From: Cydia pomonella
Taxonomy: Eukaryota; Arthropoda; Insecta; Lepidoptera; Tortricidae
Direction of reading: 5' to 3'
Assembly: GCF_033807575.1 (NCBI RefSeq)
Contig: NC_084726.1
Location: 744,001 to 808,000 of the forward strand
Length of the DNA stretch: 64,000 nt
The translations under genes were made by a program, and so were the position numbers. This document shows positions 1 through 12,249 of this stretch, in pieces. Position 1 is the stretch's first letter, and the number at the start of each line of letters is the position of its first letter. The notes under the pieces are model-generated. The model had not been told where the DNA came from, ran no database searches, and worked only from the letters and a program-made list of their open reading frames with translations.

Positions 1-91
1 CACTTCCGCTTTACTAACACCTATAAAAATACCTTGTTAACCCTTAAATCTACACAAACGTGAAAAGTACAGGCTGTTGAAAGTTATAATA

Positions 92-240
92 GAAGGAAAA
101 ATAGAGGGAAAACGGGGAAGAGGAAGAAGGAAGATGAACTGGTTCGACAACATCAAATTATGGCCAACATCAAGGACGCAGCCACGCTAACAAGACTGGC
201 CAAGAATAGAAAAGACTTTGTGGCCACCGACGCCCGCTAA
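92..240 (+). pseudogene. C-terminal remnant of a LINE reverse transcriptase ORF
   Basis: In one frame the translation shows the basic 'GKRGRGRRKMNWFDNI' type tail that closes many insect LINE ORF2 proteins. After a frame change it continues with 'ATLTRLAKNRKDFVATDAR' and a stop at 238..240, again matching the usual end of such proteins. Only this tail is present and it contains a frameshift, so this is a dead 3' fragment. Confidence 0.5.
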
Positions 241-264
241 AAACATCTAATCTTATACATAATT

Positions 265-500
265 AGCAGTGATCGGAACTATGGGAGTAAAACTTTAACA
301 AAACTTGTTAAGCGGACATAAAATAGTGCATACAGCCCTAAAAATATTCATGTCCATAGGAATAGGAATAGTATAGTACTTACAGCCATAAAAATATTTA
401 CATTCATAGATATTCGAATATTTTTAAGGCTATAAGCACTCTTTTTACGTCCGCTTGATAAGTTTTGTTAAAGTTTTACTCCCATAGTTCCGATCACTGA
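265..500. mobile_element. MITE with about 50-bp terminal inverted repeats
   Basis: The left arm starting at 267 (cagtgatcggaactatggga...) is repeated in reverse complement up to 499 with only a few differences over about 50 bp. Both sides carry 'ataatt', a possible target duplication (259..264 and 500..505). There is no coding capacity, so it is a non-autonomous DNA transposon. Confidence 0.7.
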
Positions 501-777
501 TAATTGGACAAAATCTGTTAGTTCCTGTATATTATTTTAATAGTTAAAATAATCCATTTTCCTATTTTTTACTTAAATTTATAAAAATTACATATCTTTT
601 AAGACGAAATGTCGGAAAACTTCGAAAAATCCTGAAGTTGACGATTTTTAATATGTGATTTTTGGATGTTTTTTTTTAGGGTTTGTGGTTATTTTATATT
701 AAAAACTATCGTAGGTATTTCACAAATAGTGTAACTTTCTGAGGGTTACTATCAAAACGACTGAATCTCAAAATGAC
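501..777. other. AT-rich sequence without recognisable feature
   Basis: I see only AT-rich, low-complexity intronic or intergenic DNA here. The short minus-strand reading frame that ends in this stretch belongs to the neighbouring MITE by overlap. Confidence 0.5.
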
Positions 778-972
778 CAGTACCCCTAGTGTAAATAAAT
801 TCGATTTCCAAACGTGACGTACACGTTTGCGTTTAGTCTCATTTTGTATTGGATTTCGAAAGAGCGCGCCAAGCGGGACGTTTTGGAACCTCAAAATCCT
901 ATACAAAATGAGACTTAACGCAAACGCGTTCGTCACGTTATGATGTCGATCAAAGTTACACTAGGGGTACTG
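778..972. mobile_element. MITE with perfect 17-bp TIR cagtacccctagtgtaa
   Basis: The sequence starts cagtacccctagtgtaa and ends with its exact reverse complement at 956..972. The interior is also partly palindromic (two copies of a 'tacaaaatgagacttaacg'-type segment in opposite orientation). A related, diverged copy lies at 7380..7547. No clear target duplication was found. Confidence 0.75.
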
Positions 973-1163
973 TTTAGCAATTGTAGTAAGATTGTTCGTA
1001 TATCTCTTACTGAAAAAGAAATATTATATATTTATATATTTTTTACTATTTTTACCAGAATCAGGAAATAATTACGTGACTCATATATTAATTTCGGGCA
1101 AAAAAGAAAAAAATCGAAGTTTCGAATGGAGTAAATTACATTTTTTTAACACCAACAGGTGAT

Positions 1164-1525
1164 TTGGACCCGGGTACGTCCTTAAACTGCGTCCAGAAGA
1201 GAGGTATGGGCATTGTGAATGTCATCTCCCTTTGTGTGGTAGGGCACAGCCAGTGGATGTCATTCCAGATCTGGAGCAGAGCCCAACTGGGGAAGTACCT
1301 CCACCTTACAGAAAACAGCAGCCAAATAACACTAGACCCTACTCATAGTGTTGTGTTCCTGCCGGTGAGTAAGGTTGCCAGAGCTCAACGAGGGGGGGTC
1401 GGGTTTAGGGTCGGCAACGCGCATGTAACTCCTCTGGAGTTGCAGGCGTACATAGGCTACGGAGACTGCTTACCATCAGGCGGGCCGTATGCTTGTTCGC
1501 CACCGACGTAGTATTAAAAAAAAAA
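1164..1525 (+). repeat. Dispersed retroposon (longest copy), A-rich 3' end
   Basis: The segment ends '...ccgacgtagtattaaaaaaaaaaa', and its last about 200 bp (gttgtgttcctgccggtgag to the A tail) recur in both orientations across the window: 16840..17010, 19121..19224, 25030..25168, 43160..43321, 45610..45735 and 47120..47235. The common A-rich end indicates spread by target-primed reverse transcription. The open frame over 1164..1511 has no recognisable protein and I do not treat it as a gene. Confidence 0.7.
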
Positions 1526-3926
1526 ATTTAATGATGAAATTCAGGCAGTCCAACTGACTTTTTAGTATCTGAAGGTCTAGTGTATCATGACAGCAAAATA
1601 TTCGTTAACTATTCGATGACGTTAGGTGAGAAAACTACTCGGAAACTAAAAACCTATACTTTTTAGTTAACATGCGAGTGTGACATGCAACCTCAAACTC
1701 GTCCTTTACGAAAGATAGCTCATTTTGACAGTAATTTACCTTTTTCGTATGTTGGTAGAACTGGGTGGTATAGGTGGCCAAATTACGAAGTACAGCCCAT
1801 GAGGGATCTTCGAGCGTAATAAGATCACCACTTAATTGGTTCGCGTTATATTTCGGTTGAATAAATGCAGTGGTCGGCAACCTTTAAGCAGCCAATGCAC
1901 ATTGTTTATAATTTGCAACTTTATCACTATATCTGATAATTTATTATTATGCAAAGAGCACTCGACAATGTCAACGACGACTGACAACGACAACAATTGT
2001 CAACAAATACCTATTTTAAAGGATACAAAAAAAGTTCCCGACAGCGGCAGTACTCTCAAGTTCAAATGCCGCACGGGCTTGCGCTTGCCTTACTTACTTG
2101 ATAGTAATACTTTTCGATAATGAAAATCTACAATCAAGCTGTTTAAAAATATGCACCCTTTCTTCGTGGTTCGCGATACTTATATAGTAAATCTGAATAG
2201 ACCATAGATTAAGTACAGATACAATTATAATATGTTAACAGCACCAATCATGGAACATTTAAGAGAAAATTTGGAGTGTTTTTGTAATTTCACCGACACC
2301 TGTAAAGTTTCTACCGCTTTACGCTTTAAAAGTTGAATGTCCAATTCGTCCTTTATGTTTTCTATGTATTTAATGAAAGCTACTGCAATTGGTTTCAATA
2401 TTATTAACCAATATTAATAACAAGTATCAATGAAAAATTAAACTTAAGCAGCTCTTTGGCTCTTGTTTATGGTAAAATGTTGCCAGCGATTAAAAACTGA
2501 TGGTAAATACTTGTTTTACAGGATTTGTCTATACCATTCCATTACTAGTGCCTGTTCCATTATAGGGGTGTTTACTATATGTAGTAATACGAACAAAATC
2601 GATGTTTGTAAGCGCGAGGCCACGAATCATGTTGTCCCTGTCATGTCATGTTATGTCATGATCATTTGCGTACCGAACGCGCCGACTTGAGAGACGTAGA
2701 CCTGATATAAATTTTATATACAAAATAACCAGGATGGTTCGCTGGCCGCCTGTTGCCGATCCCTGAACAAGAATATTGTGTATCCGTTTTCAAACGCGCT
2801 GACTGCGGGCGAGTGTAAATTCAAATATGACATTCATAAACGTTTCGAAACCTAAACTCAATAGTTAAATTAGTCACTCGAGAGTTGTCGAGTGAAATGT
2901 TGCGTTTGGAGTTTCGCCCTCAGGTGGCAATTCCATTTTTTTAAATTTTCTAACATTTATGAAATATTTACTATTAAATTGTCTCTAGTTTTGTTTTGAA
3001 ATTTGGCTTAAAGTGTTTTAAAGTACAATAAAATCAAGAATCTGACACTATTCGTTAGGACTGACAAAACCTATGCTGGCGCCATCTGTAAAATACTTCG
3101 ACCGGTCAACCCCATTTAACGTGCAGTAAGAAAAAGTTCAGACGTACGAGGCCACGGCATGTCGCATGTGCTGCTGTCAGAGAGGAGTGCTGCTGTGTCT
3201 CGGTTTTAGCCAATTTTTGAGGAGAGCAAGAAAACGTAATTTGTAGGTATTTCGTCTAAAATATATCATCTGTTTACTTATGCCATTGTATTAAGGGCGA
3301 TAATATTCAGTTTAAGCAGAGCTTACTTTTTGATATTTTTAGATATTAAACTTTGTACAGGCAAAAATAGTTTTCTGTGTAGATTACTGCCCGAAAATCT
3401 CAGAAGCATTCTACACAAATTCAAGTATCTCTTGTTTAGCTTTGAAATAGAAAGCACTTTATCTTCTTAAATACTTCACATATTTGGTTCTTCACTCAAT
3501 AACTTTTCCAATTTTCATGCCACTCTGAAGAAAACGGTATCAAATGAAAGCTAACCGTACACACTAAACTAACATATTTTTATTTTTCTTATTAGACACT
3601 GTTTGACAAAAATCATTTGAAAAAAATTCCTTGTCTTTTAAAAAACTGCCATCCTCTGACCTTCTGACACATGTGAATTGGTACCTATTTCATTGAATTT
3701 ATTACATTCTAGAAATTATTATGTGACATGATGACACATTCCTTCAGCAAACCCGTTTTAAGTCCTCGTGGATGGGTGGTGCAGGATCATGCTTACGAAC
3801 TTTACTGTTCTTATAGTCCCATTTGACAGACGTGTTCGATAGGAATGAGGCTGGTACGTGGTGAGAGCTCGTGAGTCCATAAAAATCTCACACAGGTCGA
3901 CCTAGTCCCAAATTCAGAAAAAACTT
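1526..3926. other. Non-coding stretch, nothing recognisable
   Basis: About 2.4 kb of AT-rich DNA. The short open frames (for example 1836..2120 and 2463..2690) show no domain, no splice context in phase with the host gene and no repeat relation to other parts of the window. Confidence 0.45.
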
Positions 3927-4110
3927 GTGCTTAGGGTATTAGGCGACGATACACAGACTTGTATAGATAAATGTATACTTAGGTGCATAGATAACATCCA
4001 TAACTCGGGAACAAATATTCGTGATGAACACACAAATAATTGCCCATACCGGGATTTCAACCTGGGACCTCTTGCTTTGTAAGCAGGGTCACTACCGTCT
4101 AGGCTAGGAG
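3927..4110 (-). repeat. tRNA-derived SINE, diverged copy
   Basis: On the minus strand this matches the SINE at 13390..13625: a tRNA-like head with a B-box-like 'ggttgaaatcc', then the conserved 'tttgtgtg..catcacgaatatttgttcc' body and a degraded tail. It is the most diverged copy in the window. Confidence 0.65.
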
Positions 4111-6549
4111 ACAGTTGAATTAGACTTTAATTGACCGGTTTTATATTATTTTTATGGAGCTCCCGATATTATTAAAACAATATAAAAGGTAATCATGGTT
4201 TATATCCCGGTCAATTTAAGTCTAGTGAAACTAACCGTGACCGTTAAATTACTTATATCGGAAGTTTCGTAGTAATAATATAATTAGATCTCTCCATTCC
4301 GTATTACCTATTTTTTATATAGCCGTATCGATCTAAAACTTTGCTTAGGTATATATTGTTTACCTTTACCATCGATGAAAATACAATAGAAATAGAGGTA
4401 TACCTAATAAAGGTAATCGGTGGATCTATTCGGTTGCTATTTTTTTTTTCACAATCCATAACTCCCGCGGGAACAATATAGGCCTTTGTCCTTCAGTACG
4501 CCAGCATGAAATAAGATCTTTTTCGAGCAAGTGTGATGAAAATGAAAATTATACATAATGTATGTGATGTGTACCTATGTGAAACACCATGGATTACCGT
4601 GTTGCAAATTGCCTCCAGCATGGAACTTTTCATCAAAGTAATTGTTTACCTACCTGTCTTGATCTACCCAAAACGCTTAAGTACAAGTGGATCAGGAGGA
4701 CGAAGATTTACTTCCCAGCATTCAGCGGAGAGAAGTAGGCTACGGACCGAAGAACGGTGGATAGGCTTGACTTATTCGGTCAATTTTTATCCCTAGGTAC
4801 CTAATAAGACATTGTTTGTAGATTTATATAATTATTATTATGTTAATTATTAAAAAGTTGAAATAAAATATACGCCTTTTTTAATTGATCGTTCGCTACA
4901 TTACAATATTTTTTCAGGTCTTGGAAGTAGGTATCCAATATAAACAATACAGTTGGTATTTTGTTTTGTAATATAAGTATAGTTTATCTATGTGTACAAA
5001 AATTATGTGCACTCAAAAACAACTCAGCAAGATGTATCCTGTAGAATACTTTACTTGCCTCTGTGCCGCCGCTTCTCGAAGCTCATTATGATATGTTACG
5101 CTCTTCATGCTTGCTTTGCACTGGCCACGTAAAGTGGTAAGTAGATATGCAACGAGCGATCTAAGATGATGGGATTACATCTTAGCCGAGATGACAATAG
5201 TTTGCTACGATAACGAAACGCTTTCCGTTCTCTTTCTCTTCCATATTAGTGAGATAGAGATACATAGCTACGTCAGCACAAACGATTGTCATCTTGAGTA
5301 GGCCCCCAGTTCAGTTTTTGATGCGTGCTGAAACTGTTGAAAAAATATCGGACTTAGGTAGGCATCGGGTAATATTAGTAGGTACTCAGCTATATGACCA
5401 TTATTAAGGGTTTTGCTGTACATACTGGTATGGCATCCACGTTAATGTAAAGTTTATTGCTTGTTCGATACTCTAAAACTTCTCTTTTACTCATTGGCCT
5501 CGTACCTATAGCTTGAACAAATAAAGTAGCGGTCTTTATACGCCGGAAGATCCCACATGCACTGTACTTCGTAATTTGATGATTACCACCCAGGTCTGCC
5601 AACATGCGAAAAGAATTTAACTATGAAAGTAGTGAGCTAACTTTCAGAATTGTCAAGTGTCACGTTGCGCAATACACTCGCATATTAACGTAAAACGTAT
5701 CGTCAGTAGTTTGCTCGATTAACTTTTTACATGACAAGTGTCAAACTGAATGTCATCCGAGTCTGGTTACTTTGGAATAATCGTATCTCACCCAATTGTG
5801 ACATTTTTTTCTTCATAATCAACGTTCTTAAAGAGGTTTTATCTTCATCGTCTTTGGTGATGTTTTGATTCGATGTTCATTTGAATATCACCCTTAATAC
5901 TTTATCAGTTAGGTCAATATTAATTTGTGTTGTATTTCTACCATTTTTAATGCGAGGGCTTGTAAACATTTTAACATGTTTATGATACTACTGCTTACTG
6001 CTGATGATGGCTCCACAACGAGTAGTAGATAGGAAAAATCAATGATATCATTATAAAATAGAAAATGAAACAGTCATTCTATTATGCAGATTGATTAGTT
6101 AAATACTTGAACGGCACTTATAAAATTAGAATAATTAAATGTCACTTATAAATTTAATTTAATGAATTTCTTGAATGTATAAGTTTACTTCTGCTCGATA
6201 TTGTCTGGACCGTATAAGTCATATCTAGCACAGATGAAATCAACAATCAGCTACTAAAAGTTTGAGCTCCCTCAATACCATATTTAACAAATTTACATGC
6301 CTACATTTTTTTCATCATTTCGCTTCGGTATAATGTGCAAAACACGTTTATTAGTTTTTTAAATAGACCATAATAAAATTAACGTTAAATAAAAATATTT
6401 TATTATTTATGTCCAATCTTTTCAGAAATTTATAAGTAGGTATATTTAAACATGACTTATCTAAGTTTTATCATTTGTGACCGGTTTATTGATTGAACAA
6501 TGAACATGAACTAAAAAACTTAGTTCTCTCTCCTTATCGTTAAGAAGGT
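4111..6549. other. Non-coding stretch with one small foldback (about 5182..5305)
   Basis: Mostly AT-rich DNA without supportable genes. Within it 'gagatgacaatagttt' (near 5190) and its approximate reverse complement 'aacgattgtcatctt' (near 5280) bracket about 120 bp, resembling a short MITE. The ORF at 5390..5605 on the minus strand has no recognisable content. Confidence 0.4.
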
Positions 6550-6840
6550 GGCAGAAAAAATCATAGACCTCTACGAAGATGGGAAGACGACTTCAAAGCT
6601 CTTGCTGGTGCCACTTGGCGGAGGAAAGCCCATGGTCGGGAACTTTGGAGAAACTTGGGGGAGGCCTATGCTGGAAAGCAAGACAATCTCGACTCCGATG
6701 TCTGAAACTGAGCATTGATATATAATAATAGTTTTTAAACTAATGATAAGTGAAACTAGGAAATAAGATGTTTATTATATTTTGTAAACTAGTTAATAAG
6801 ATTGTTAAATAAAGGCTTATTGAATTGAATTGAATTGAAT
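6550..6840 (+). pseudogene. 3' end of an RTE-type LINE
   Basis: Reading from 6550 gives a protein tail with 'RPLRRWEDDFKALAG', 'WRRKAHGRELWRNLGEAY' and a stop at 6703..6705. This is the characteristic C-terminus of RTE-clade LINE polyproteins. A short 3' UTR follows and the copy ends in the simple repeat (gaatt)n at about 6822..6840, as RTE elements do. The 5' part is missing, so this is a 5'-truncated insertion. Confidence 0.75.
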
Positions 6841-7379
6841 CGTTAAGAAGAGATTATCGTCAGTGTACTCGTACTAATATTAGTTTAGTACCTATTTTAC
6901 CTCAATCCGAGGACAATGCCACTTAAATATGTTCATAAATCTTAGTGGGAATTGTCTCAGGATGTAGGTTGCACTTATAATTTAAAAACCAATAAGTATC
7001 CTCTTTTTGTAACATCTGCCTATGTCTGCTTTTTTTCCAAAAATAAGAGGAAACGAGCTTTTGTGGTTCGCCGGAACGATATACCTAATATTTGTTACTC
7101 TCGACTTTCGGAGACACTCGGTTAAACTCGTTTGCATGTATGTTAAAAAGATAGCAATATTTGCCGTTGTATCTTGTAGATATATTCAATTTAACCGGTT
7201 AATTTCTTTCCACAAACACAAAATAAAACTAATTTGTCATAAACTGGTACCTCATTAGAATAGTTCTTTAACCGGTAACCGCAAGCGGAAACGAAAACCT
7301 TTTCGTTCCCGAGTAATTGTACAAAAACGGTTTAAAAAATAAAACGGTTTGCGATCCCTTATAAATACGATACGAAACG
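6841..7379. other. Non-coding stretch without recognisable feature
   Basis: AT-rich DNA. The open frame 7022..7258 (+) encodes a hydrophobic but unrecognised 78-residue peptide and has no promoter or splice context that I can support. Confidence 0.4.
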
Positions 7380-7547
7380 TAAACGTGAGCGACAATTTGA
7401 GTAAACGTACTTATAATTTACACTCGCTCTTTGAGTTTCCAAAACGTCCCGCTTGGCGCGCTCTTCAAAATCCCATACAAAATGAGACTTAACGTAAACG
7501 CGAAAGTTACGTTACGCTATCGAATGGAAGTTACACTAGAGGTACTG
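7380..7547. mobile_element. Diverged relative of the 778..972 MITE
   Basis: The region shares the interior 'aaaacgtcccgcttggcgcgctct' (here in the opposite orientation), the 'catacaaaatgagacttaacg' block and the right terminus ttacactagaggtactg (one change from the other copy). The left terminus is not clear. Confidence 0.6.
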
Positions 7548-7599
7548 TTCTTAAATATTAAGGATTACTCACCGAATACCGTACAATATTATGTATAGT

Positions 7600-7715
7600 C
7601 GTTACCAGATATATCGGAGCGGCCAAGCTGTTCACAAATATCTACGCCTGTCAAGGGACTAAAGTGCGTGTTCAGATATTTTGAGCACCTCTCCGATATA
7701 TCTGATGGCAAATGA
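7600..7715. mobile_element. Short foldback MITE
   Basis: The arms 'ccagatatatcggagcggcc' (from 7605) and 'ctctccgatatatctgatgg' (to 7710) are imperfect inverted repeats around about 70 bp. No coding content. Confidence 0.55.
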
Positions 7716-8489
7716 GTACATTTGTATAGCTGCGCTGCCCGCTCATCAGGTTAGCTAGCGCTCGATAATGCAATGATCCGTCCACATGCACCGCTCGCGG
7801 CGAACGCCTGACGGGATCTTTGGGCACTAGAACTGCCACTTAACTAAATGTGCTGTGGCATAATGAAGATATTGAAGATGTCCGACTGATAGCAATTAAC
7901 GAATAATCGAGTTGTATTTTTCGTGACAGTGTCCTTTAAAGAAAGGTTTATTTATCGTATCGTATCAATAAAATATATTCTATTAATACAGGATCTATAC
8001 TCTTGCAAGCCAATCTTGTCAGTAGAAAAAGGCGAAAAATTTGTATAAAAGATCGATCTTTCACGCATACATTTTTAAAATTTGCCGCCTTTTTCCACTG
8101 AAGCTGACTTGCCAGAGCAGAGTACAAAAATCTAGTATTTCCACGTACTTCCTTTGCGCAAGATAAATAAAAAAGTCATTTATTGTCGCAAAATAAGTAA
8201 AAAAATAAGTCCAATAAGGTTGTTGACCATATATAGTGCAAAACGAAGAACCCGACACAGAGGACCAGTTTTTGACAGATTAGATATAAACAAAATAATT
8301 ATTTTCTTATACGTCTTGATAATGATAGTAATGTTCTACAATACTAATTATTTTCTAATAAGGATGGCGAAACATCCAGCAGCTTAATAAACACGTAGCG
8401 CACTACGTCCACATTATACTGCTATACGCCCGCCCCCGCCCTTCAGACCCTTTCCATGTTATGCTAAATTGGAAGCCCACCGTGTGCGG
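7716..8489. other. Non-coding stretch
   Basis: I see no gene. The end of this stretch (about 8400..8489, 'cgcccccgcccttcagaccc...') is related to 9255..9320 and seems to be part of the same dispersed repeat that seeds the 32-bp tandem array. Confidence 0.4.
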
Positions 8490-8632
8490 TCATACCTAAC
8501 TATCTATCAGGAGGGCTTTCGTCATACCTAACTATCTATCAGGAGGGCTTTCGTCATACCTAACTATCTATCAGGAGGGCTTTCGTCATACCTAACTATC
8601 TATCAGGAGGGCTTTCGTCATACCTAACTAAA
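8490..8632. repeat. 32-bp tandem repeat, 4.5 units
   Basis: The unit 'tcatacctaactatctatca' + 'ggagggctttcg' starts at 8490, 8522, 8554, 8586 and 8618 and is identical in the four full units. The unit start 'tcatacctaact' also occurs once at about 9327, so a single-copy ancestor exists nearby. Confidence 0.9.
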
Positions 8633-8869
8633 ATATAGCGAATCACCAGAACCAATCAAGGTTGGTATTAAATATAAATACAAAGGCACAAGGCTTTACT
8701 GGGGTTTTCAATGTTTATTAGTACATTACTAATAGAGACCGGGAAACGAAGAGTTGCAGGCCAAGTAGATATAGACTGCGATAGGAATACGCGTCCGGAA
8801 ACCCCGTTTCTTGCCGAGATTTGTATAGTGCTTTTCTCAAACTTGCAATAAAATAAAATATTATAAAAT

Positions 8870-9120
8870 CATAAAATATTGAATTAACAACTATTATGTT
8901 TGTTGTATGGGAGCCCCCCTTAAATATTTATTTTATTCTATTTTAGTATTTGTTGTTATAGCGGCAACAGAAATACATCATCTGTGAAAATTTCAACTGT
9001 CTAGCTATCACGGTTCATGAGATACAGCCTGGTGACAGACGGACGGACGGACGGACAGCGAAGTCTCAGTAATAGGGTCCCGTTTGACCCTTTGGGTACG
9101 TTGCTTTGCAGGCTTATGGT
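8870..9120 (+). repeat. Dispersed insect repeat with (ggac)n tract
   Basis: The segment contains the block 'gttcatgagatacagcctgg', then 'tgacagacggacggacggac', then 'aatagggtcccgtttgaccc'. From general familiarity this block order is a very common non-coding repeat of lepidopteran genomes. No coding capacity. Confidence 0.5.
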
Positions 9121-9450
9121 GTGTAAGGCTGTATGAAATTCCTTTACGTATTATCATCTGAGATCACAGCGGATATGTCAACATTTCATTGCAAGTTAGA
9201 GAAAAGTTATTTTTCCATTGGAATATCCAGTAGTTCTATAAATATGTACACCGCCCTTCGTCCACATTGGCGCCCTTCGCCCCCTTTCCATTTGTTATGC
9301 AAGCCCACCACACAGGCTATACTCATACCTAACTGAAATATACCTGATACCAGTCAGGGTGCTGTAGTATTTTAATTGATTAAATAAATGTAAATATTAA
9401 TTTTAAATGACAAAAAAAGACATTAAAATGGACGATAAACGAAATTAAAA

Positions 9451-9675
9451 CTAAACATAAAGAAAGATACAAATACAAAAACCTAGCCCAAAAAACCCGT
9501 CCCGAGCCCTTCCAGACGCAAAGGTGCCCATCACACTCGCCGCGTTGCCACGCTGAAACGCGATAGACAGCATCTGCATCAGGAATGACCCGGAACGAAT
9601 GTCATGACCTCTCTCCCTCAACCGCCGCCCCAATTCGCCCAAGAAATTTGGGCCTCCACACACCAACACCCGCAC
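9451..9675 (-). pseudogene. C-terminal LINE-type ORF remnant
   Basis: The minus-strand frame contains 'LGELGRRLRERGHDIRSGSF' followed by 'QMLSIAFQRGNAASVMGTF'. I recognise this as the closing segment of a large lepidopteran non-LTR retrotransposon ORF (general pattern GRRL..FL.QRLSIA.QRGNAASV.GT). Nothing upstream continues it, so it is a truncated remnant. The clade is uncertain. Confidence 0.5.
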
Positions 9676-10194
9676 ATCTCCACCGCCAACGGGACAAACA
9701 TATACCTCACAACAGGGCCACAGGGGTCAGGATTAGTGTTTATTAGGTAGAAATTAGTGTCCGGTGTCTGTAGGTTTCCGCATAAAAGTCATATTTCGGC
9801 CGAAGGTTCGGTTTCGGCAAAAAAACTGCCGAATCCTTCAGCCGCGCCGAAACTTACAACATTTATATGTAAGCCTTTATAAGGTAGAGGGAATATATTT
9901 CCCACCTAATTTGGAACTTTATTTCAAAGGGATAGGGTTGAACTTTGCATAATTTCTGACGCTTATGCGTTATAAAGTTTTAAACTTTATTGCACAGTAA
10001 AAGTTGTACAAAAGGCCAACTTGATGACAGAAGGCATTATTTACCTTTACTTTTAAGAGAAACTACAATAATTACTATAATGATAAGTTAATTCTAATCA
10101 GTCTTTCTAAATTAGAATAAGCGTAGTTCGACACGCACTTGGCCTGTTTTTCATAGTACTTGTACAAGTAAAGTGCCTCATATTAGATATAGTA
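9676..10194. other. Non-coding stretch
   Basis: Low-complexity and AT-rich DNA with a 'cggttcggtttcggcaaaaaaactgccgaa'-like degenerate palindrome near 9795..9850. No gene can be supported. Confidence 0.4.
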
Positions 10195-10602
10195 CCTGGG
10201 CGACCGAGCTTTGCTCGGTTATAACTATTTATTGTAATATGGTGGTCTATAGGTGATAATCTTAACTACATTTTTTTACTAAATTAAACTTGTCTAAAAC
10301 AATAAAAATTAAAAAATTATATATAAACTTGAACATATAAAAAAAACAAATGTTAGTCACCGGGCGAGATTCGAACCCGTAACACTCGTTTAGCAGTCCG
10401 CGTCTTAACCCGCTGGACCAGACGGACAGTGGCCGGCAACACGAAATTAGCGACCATATTCTGCGTCGGAAGAAAAACGCATGAAAACTCGAAAACACGC
10501 GTTTTCCCAAACATAAGACTAATCTAGATAGATTGTATACCCCCAAAAAACCCCATATACCAAATTTCAGCGAAATAGTTAGAGCCGTTTCCGAGATCAC
10601 AG
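10195..10602 (-). repeat. tRNA-headed SINE / dispersed repeat
   Basis: On the minus strand a tRNA-like block (about 10430..10365) carries an A-box-like 'tggtccagcgggttaag' and the B box 'gggttcgaatctc'; the loop 'ctgctaa' resembles tRNA-Ser(GCT). It is followed by an AT-rich body ending 'accgagcaaagctcggtcgc' at about 10200. The part to its right (10600..10450 in minus orientation) begins 'tctcggaaacggctctaact', a frequent lepidopteran repeat start. There is no tRNA acceptor-stem pairing, so this is not a tRNA gene. Confidence 0.6.
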
Positions 10603-10659
10603 AAATATATATATTTATATATATATATATACAAGAATTGCTCGTTTAAAGGTATAAGA

Positions 10660-10960
10660 TAAGTTTTTGGCAAAAGTTACATTTTTGGTACAAGCTTTTA
10701 TCGCTGACTGTACTTTTCTTACCACAGACATCTAATACTCATCGAGACAATTCTAACAACCCCGAACACAATTAGGTTGCATTGTTCTATCACAGAGTTC
10801 CTATGGCCACATCCTGTCCCCATCACCAAATCAGCTCGATGGTACCATGTGTGTGCAAAATTTCAGCTTAACCGGAAACCGGGACACTTCCCGACCCACT
10901 GGCCAAATTTAGCAATTTGACCCACACAAACATACATACATACTAACAGAGCACGTTAAA
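10660..10960. repeat. Dispersed repeat, copy 1 of a direct pair
   Basis: 'acaagcttttatcgctg', 'tcacagagttcctatggcca', 'cagctcgatggtacca' and 'ttcagctt..ccggaaaccggga' recur in the same order at 11515..11800. The copies are about 0.85 kb apart in direct orientation and moderately diverged. Confidence 0.7.
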
Positions 10961-11514
10961 TAAAAGCTGGTAATAAGAAAAACAACCGACATGTTTTAAG
11001 AGATTTTACGAGTAACACGTCTATAAAGGCTTCGGTTTCAGTTTCGGTTTCGGCAGAAACTGAGTCCAACCTAAGACCCTCCGCTTTGAATGGCGTACGC
11101 GTTACCTTTGTGTACTAACTGTGCGCGTTACATTATATACGTTTGTTTCCAGTATTTGACAATAACACACAATAGCGATAGAAAAAAATCTTGCGCTCTC
11201 GTTCTACGCGCGTACGATACGCTTACGCGTCTCTTACGCTGACGCTCCTTGTGCCGAGGGCCTAAAGCTGCCTCTTTACAGAAACGTTAAATTAACTATT
11301 ACTACCAATGCACACACAGCTCTACCGTACGAGTAGCATAATGCATTACATCGAGGCTAAAAGCCGATCGATTAGATGTGGTAAGGTACATCACTAACAC
11401 GAGCGCGGTCAGTCTCCATCTGATAACGCGCTTAGTTGCTAATAATTCTGGGACACTTACTTGTTGCCATTATATCCAGCCAATTAGTACATAATTTCGT
11501 TTAAAGTGGAAAAT
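10961..11514. other. Spacer between the paired repeats
   Basis: No gene seen. The segment contains a 'ttcggtttcagtttcggttt' simple tract near 11030 and otherwise unique DNA. Confidence 0.4.
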
Positions 11515-11800
11515 TCATTTTTAGTACAAGCTTTTATCGCTGCCTGTACTTTTCTTTCCACAGGCAACTAATACTCATCGAACCAATTCTAAAAACCCCA
11601 AACACAATTAGGTTGCGTTGTTTTATCACAGAGTTCCTATGGCCACCTCCTGTCTCCATCATCAGATCAGCTCGATGGTACCATAATATTGCATTGTCAC
11701 CCGACTTACATATGTATGCAAATTTTCAGCTTCATCGGAAACCGGGAAGTGGGTCAAATTCAACTTACAAGATTTGACCCGTACATACATAATTATAGAC
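11515..11800. repeat. Dispersed repeat, copy 2 of a direct pair
   Basis: Same block order as 10660..10960, with an additional 'gaagtgggtcaaattcaac' and 'gatttgacccgtacatacat' part at its right end. It is non-coding. Confidence 0.7.
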
Positions 11801-11973
11801 TGTATCTTTAGGTATTTAAATAAAAGTGAACAAACAATTTGTAAATTTTCGGGTAGTTATAACATTAATTGGTTAACCAACCGCCTGGATCTGTCACTGA
11901 ACGACGTGACCTTAACCTACATTATTTGATCATGTAATATTTTCATCTACCCTCAACTGACTAAAGGTCATCA

Positions 11974-12195
11974 TCATAAGGCCTTTAACATCTTGACAGC
12001 TGATTTATGCAGCGTCTGTATGTGAGGGACAACGTCTCTCGTGGCTGTATAAGCCAATGCGGGCCCGGCATTTGCGTATTTGCGACCACATTTGTGGCAG
12101 CTAAAGGAAGGAGCCATGTCGGCAACAACTTCAGGTGGGTTGCGCCTCTTCGCGCGTTTTCGGGCAAGGTCTTGCAACCACATACATAGGTACAT
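11974..12195 (-). pseudogene. Possible retroelement-derived zinc-finger tail
   Basis: The frame encodes 'DLARKRAKRRNPPE', then 'SCHKCGRKYANAGPALAY' and a closing 'HIQTLHKSAVKML'. The CX2C plus later His residues resemble the C2H2-like finger that ends some LINE ORF2 proteins. A second frame is open through the same region, which weakens the call. It has no neighbours that would make it a host gene. Confidence 0.35.
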
Positions 12196-12249
12196 TGCAA
12201 GTTAATAAAAAGCTTGTAAAAACAGCTATTCCATGGGGGCAAAGAGAAT

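Noticed and set aside
1164..1511. 115-codon open frame
   Set aside because: Its 3' half is the dispersed retroposon found at six other places, so it is repeat sequence.
10365..10435. tRNA-Ser-like sequence on the minus strand
   Set aside because: A and B boxes are present but the acceptor stem does not pair and an AT-rich SINE body follows.
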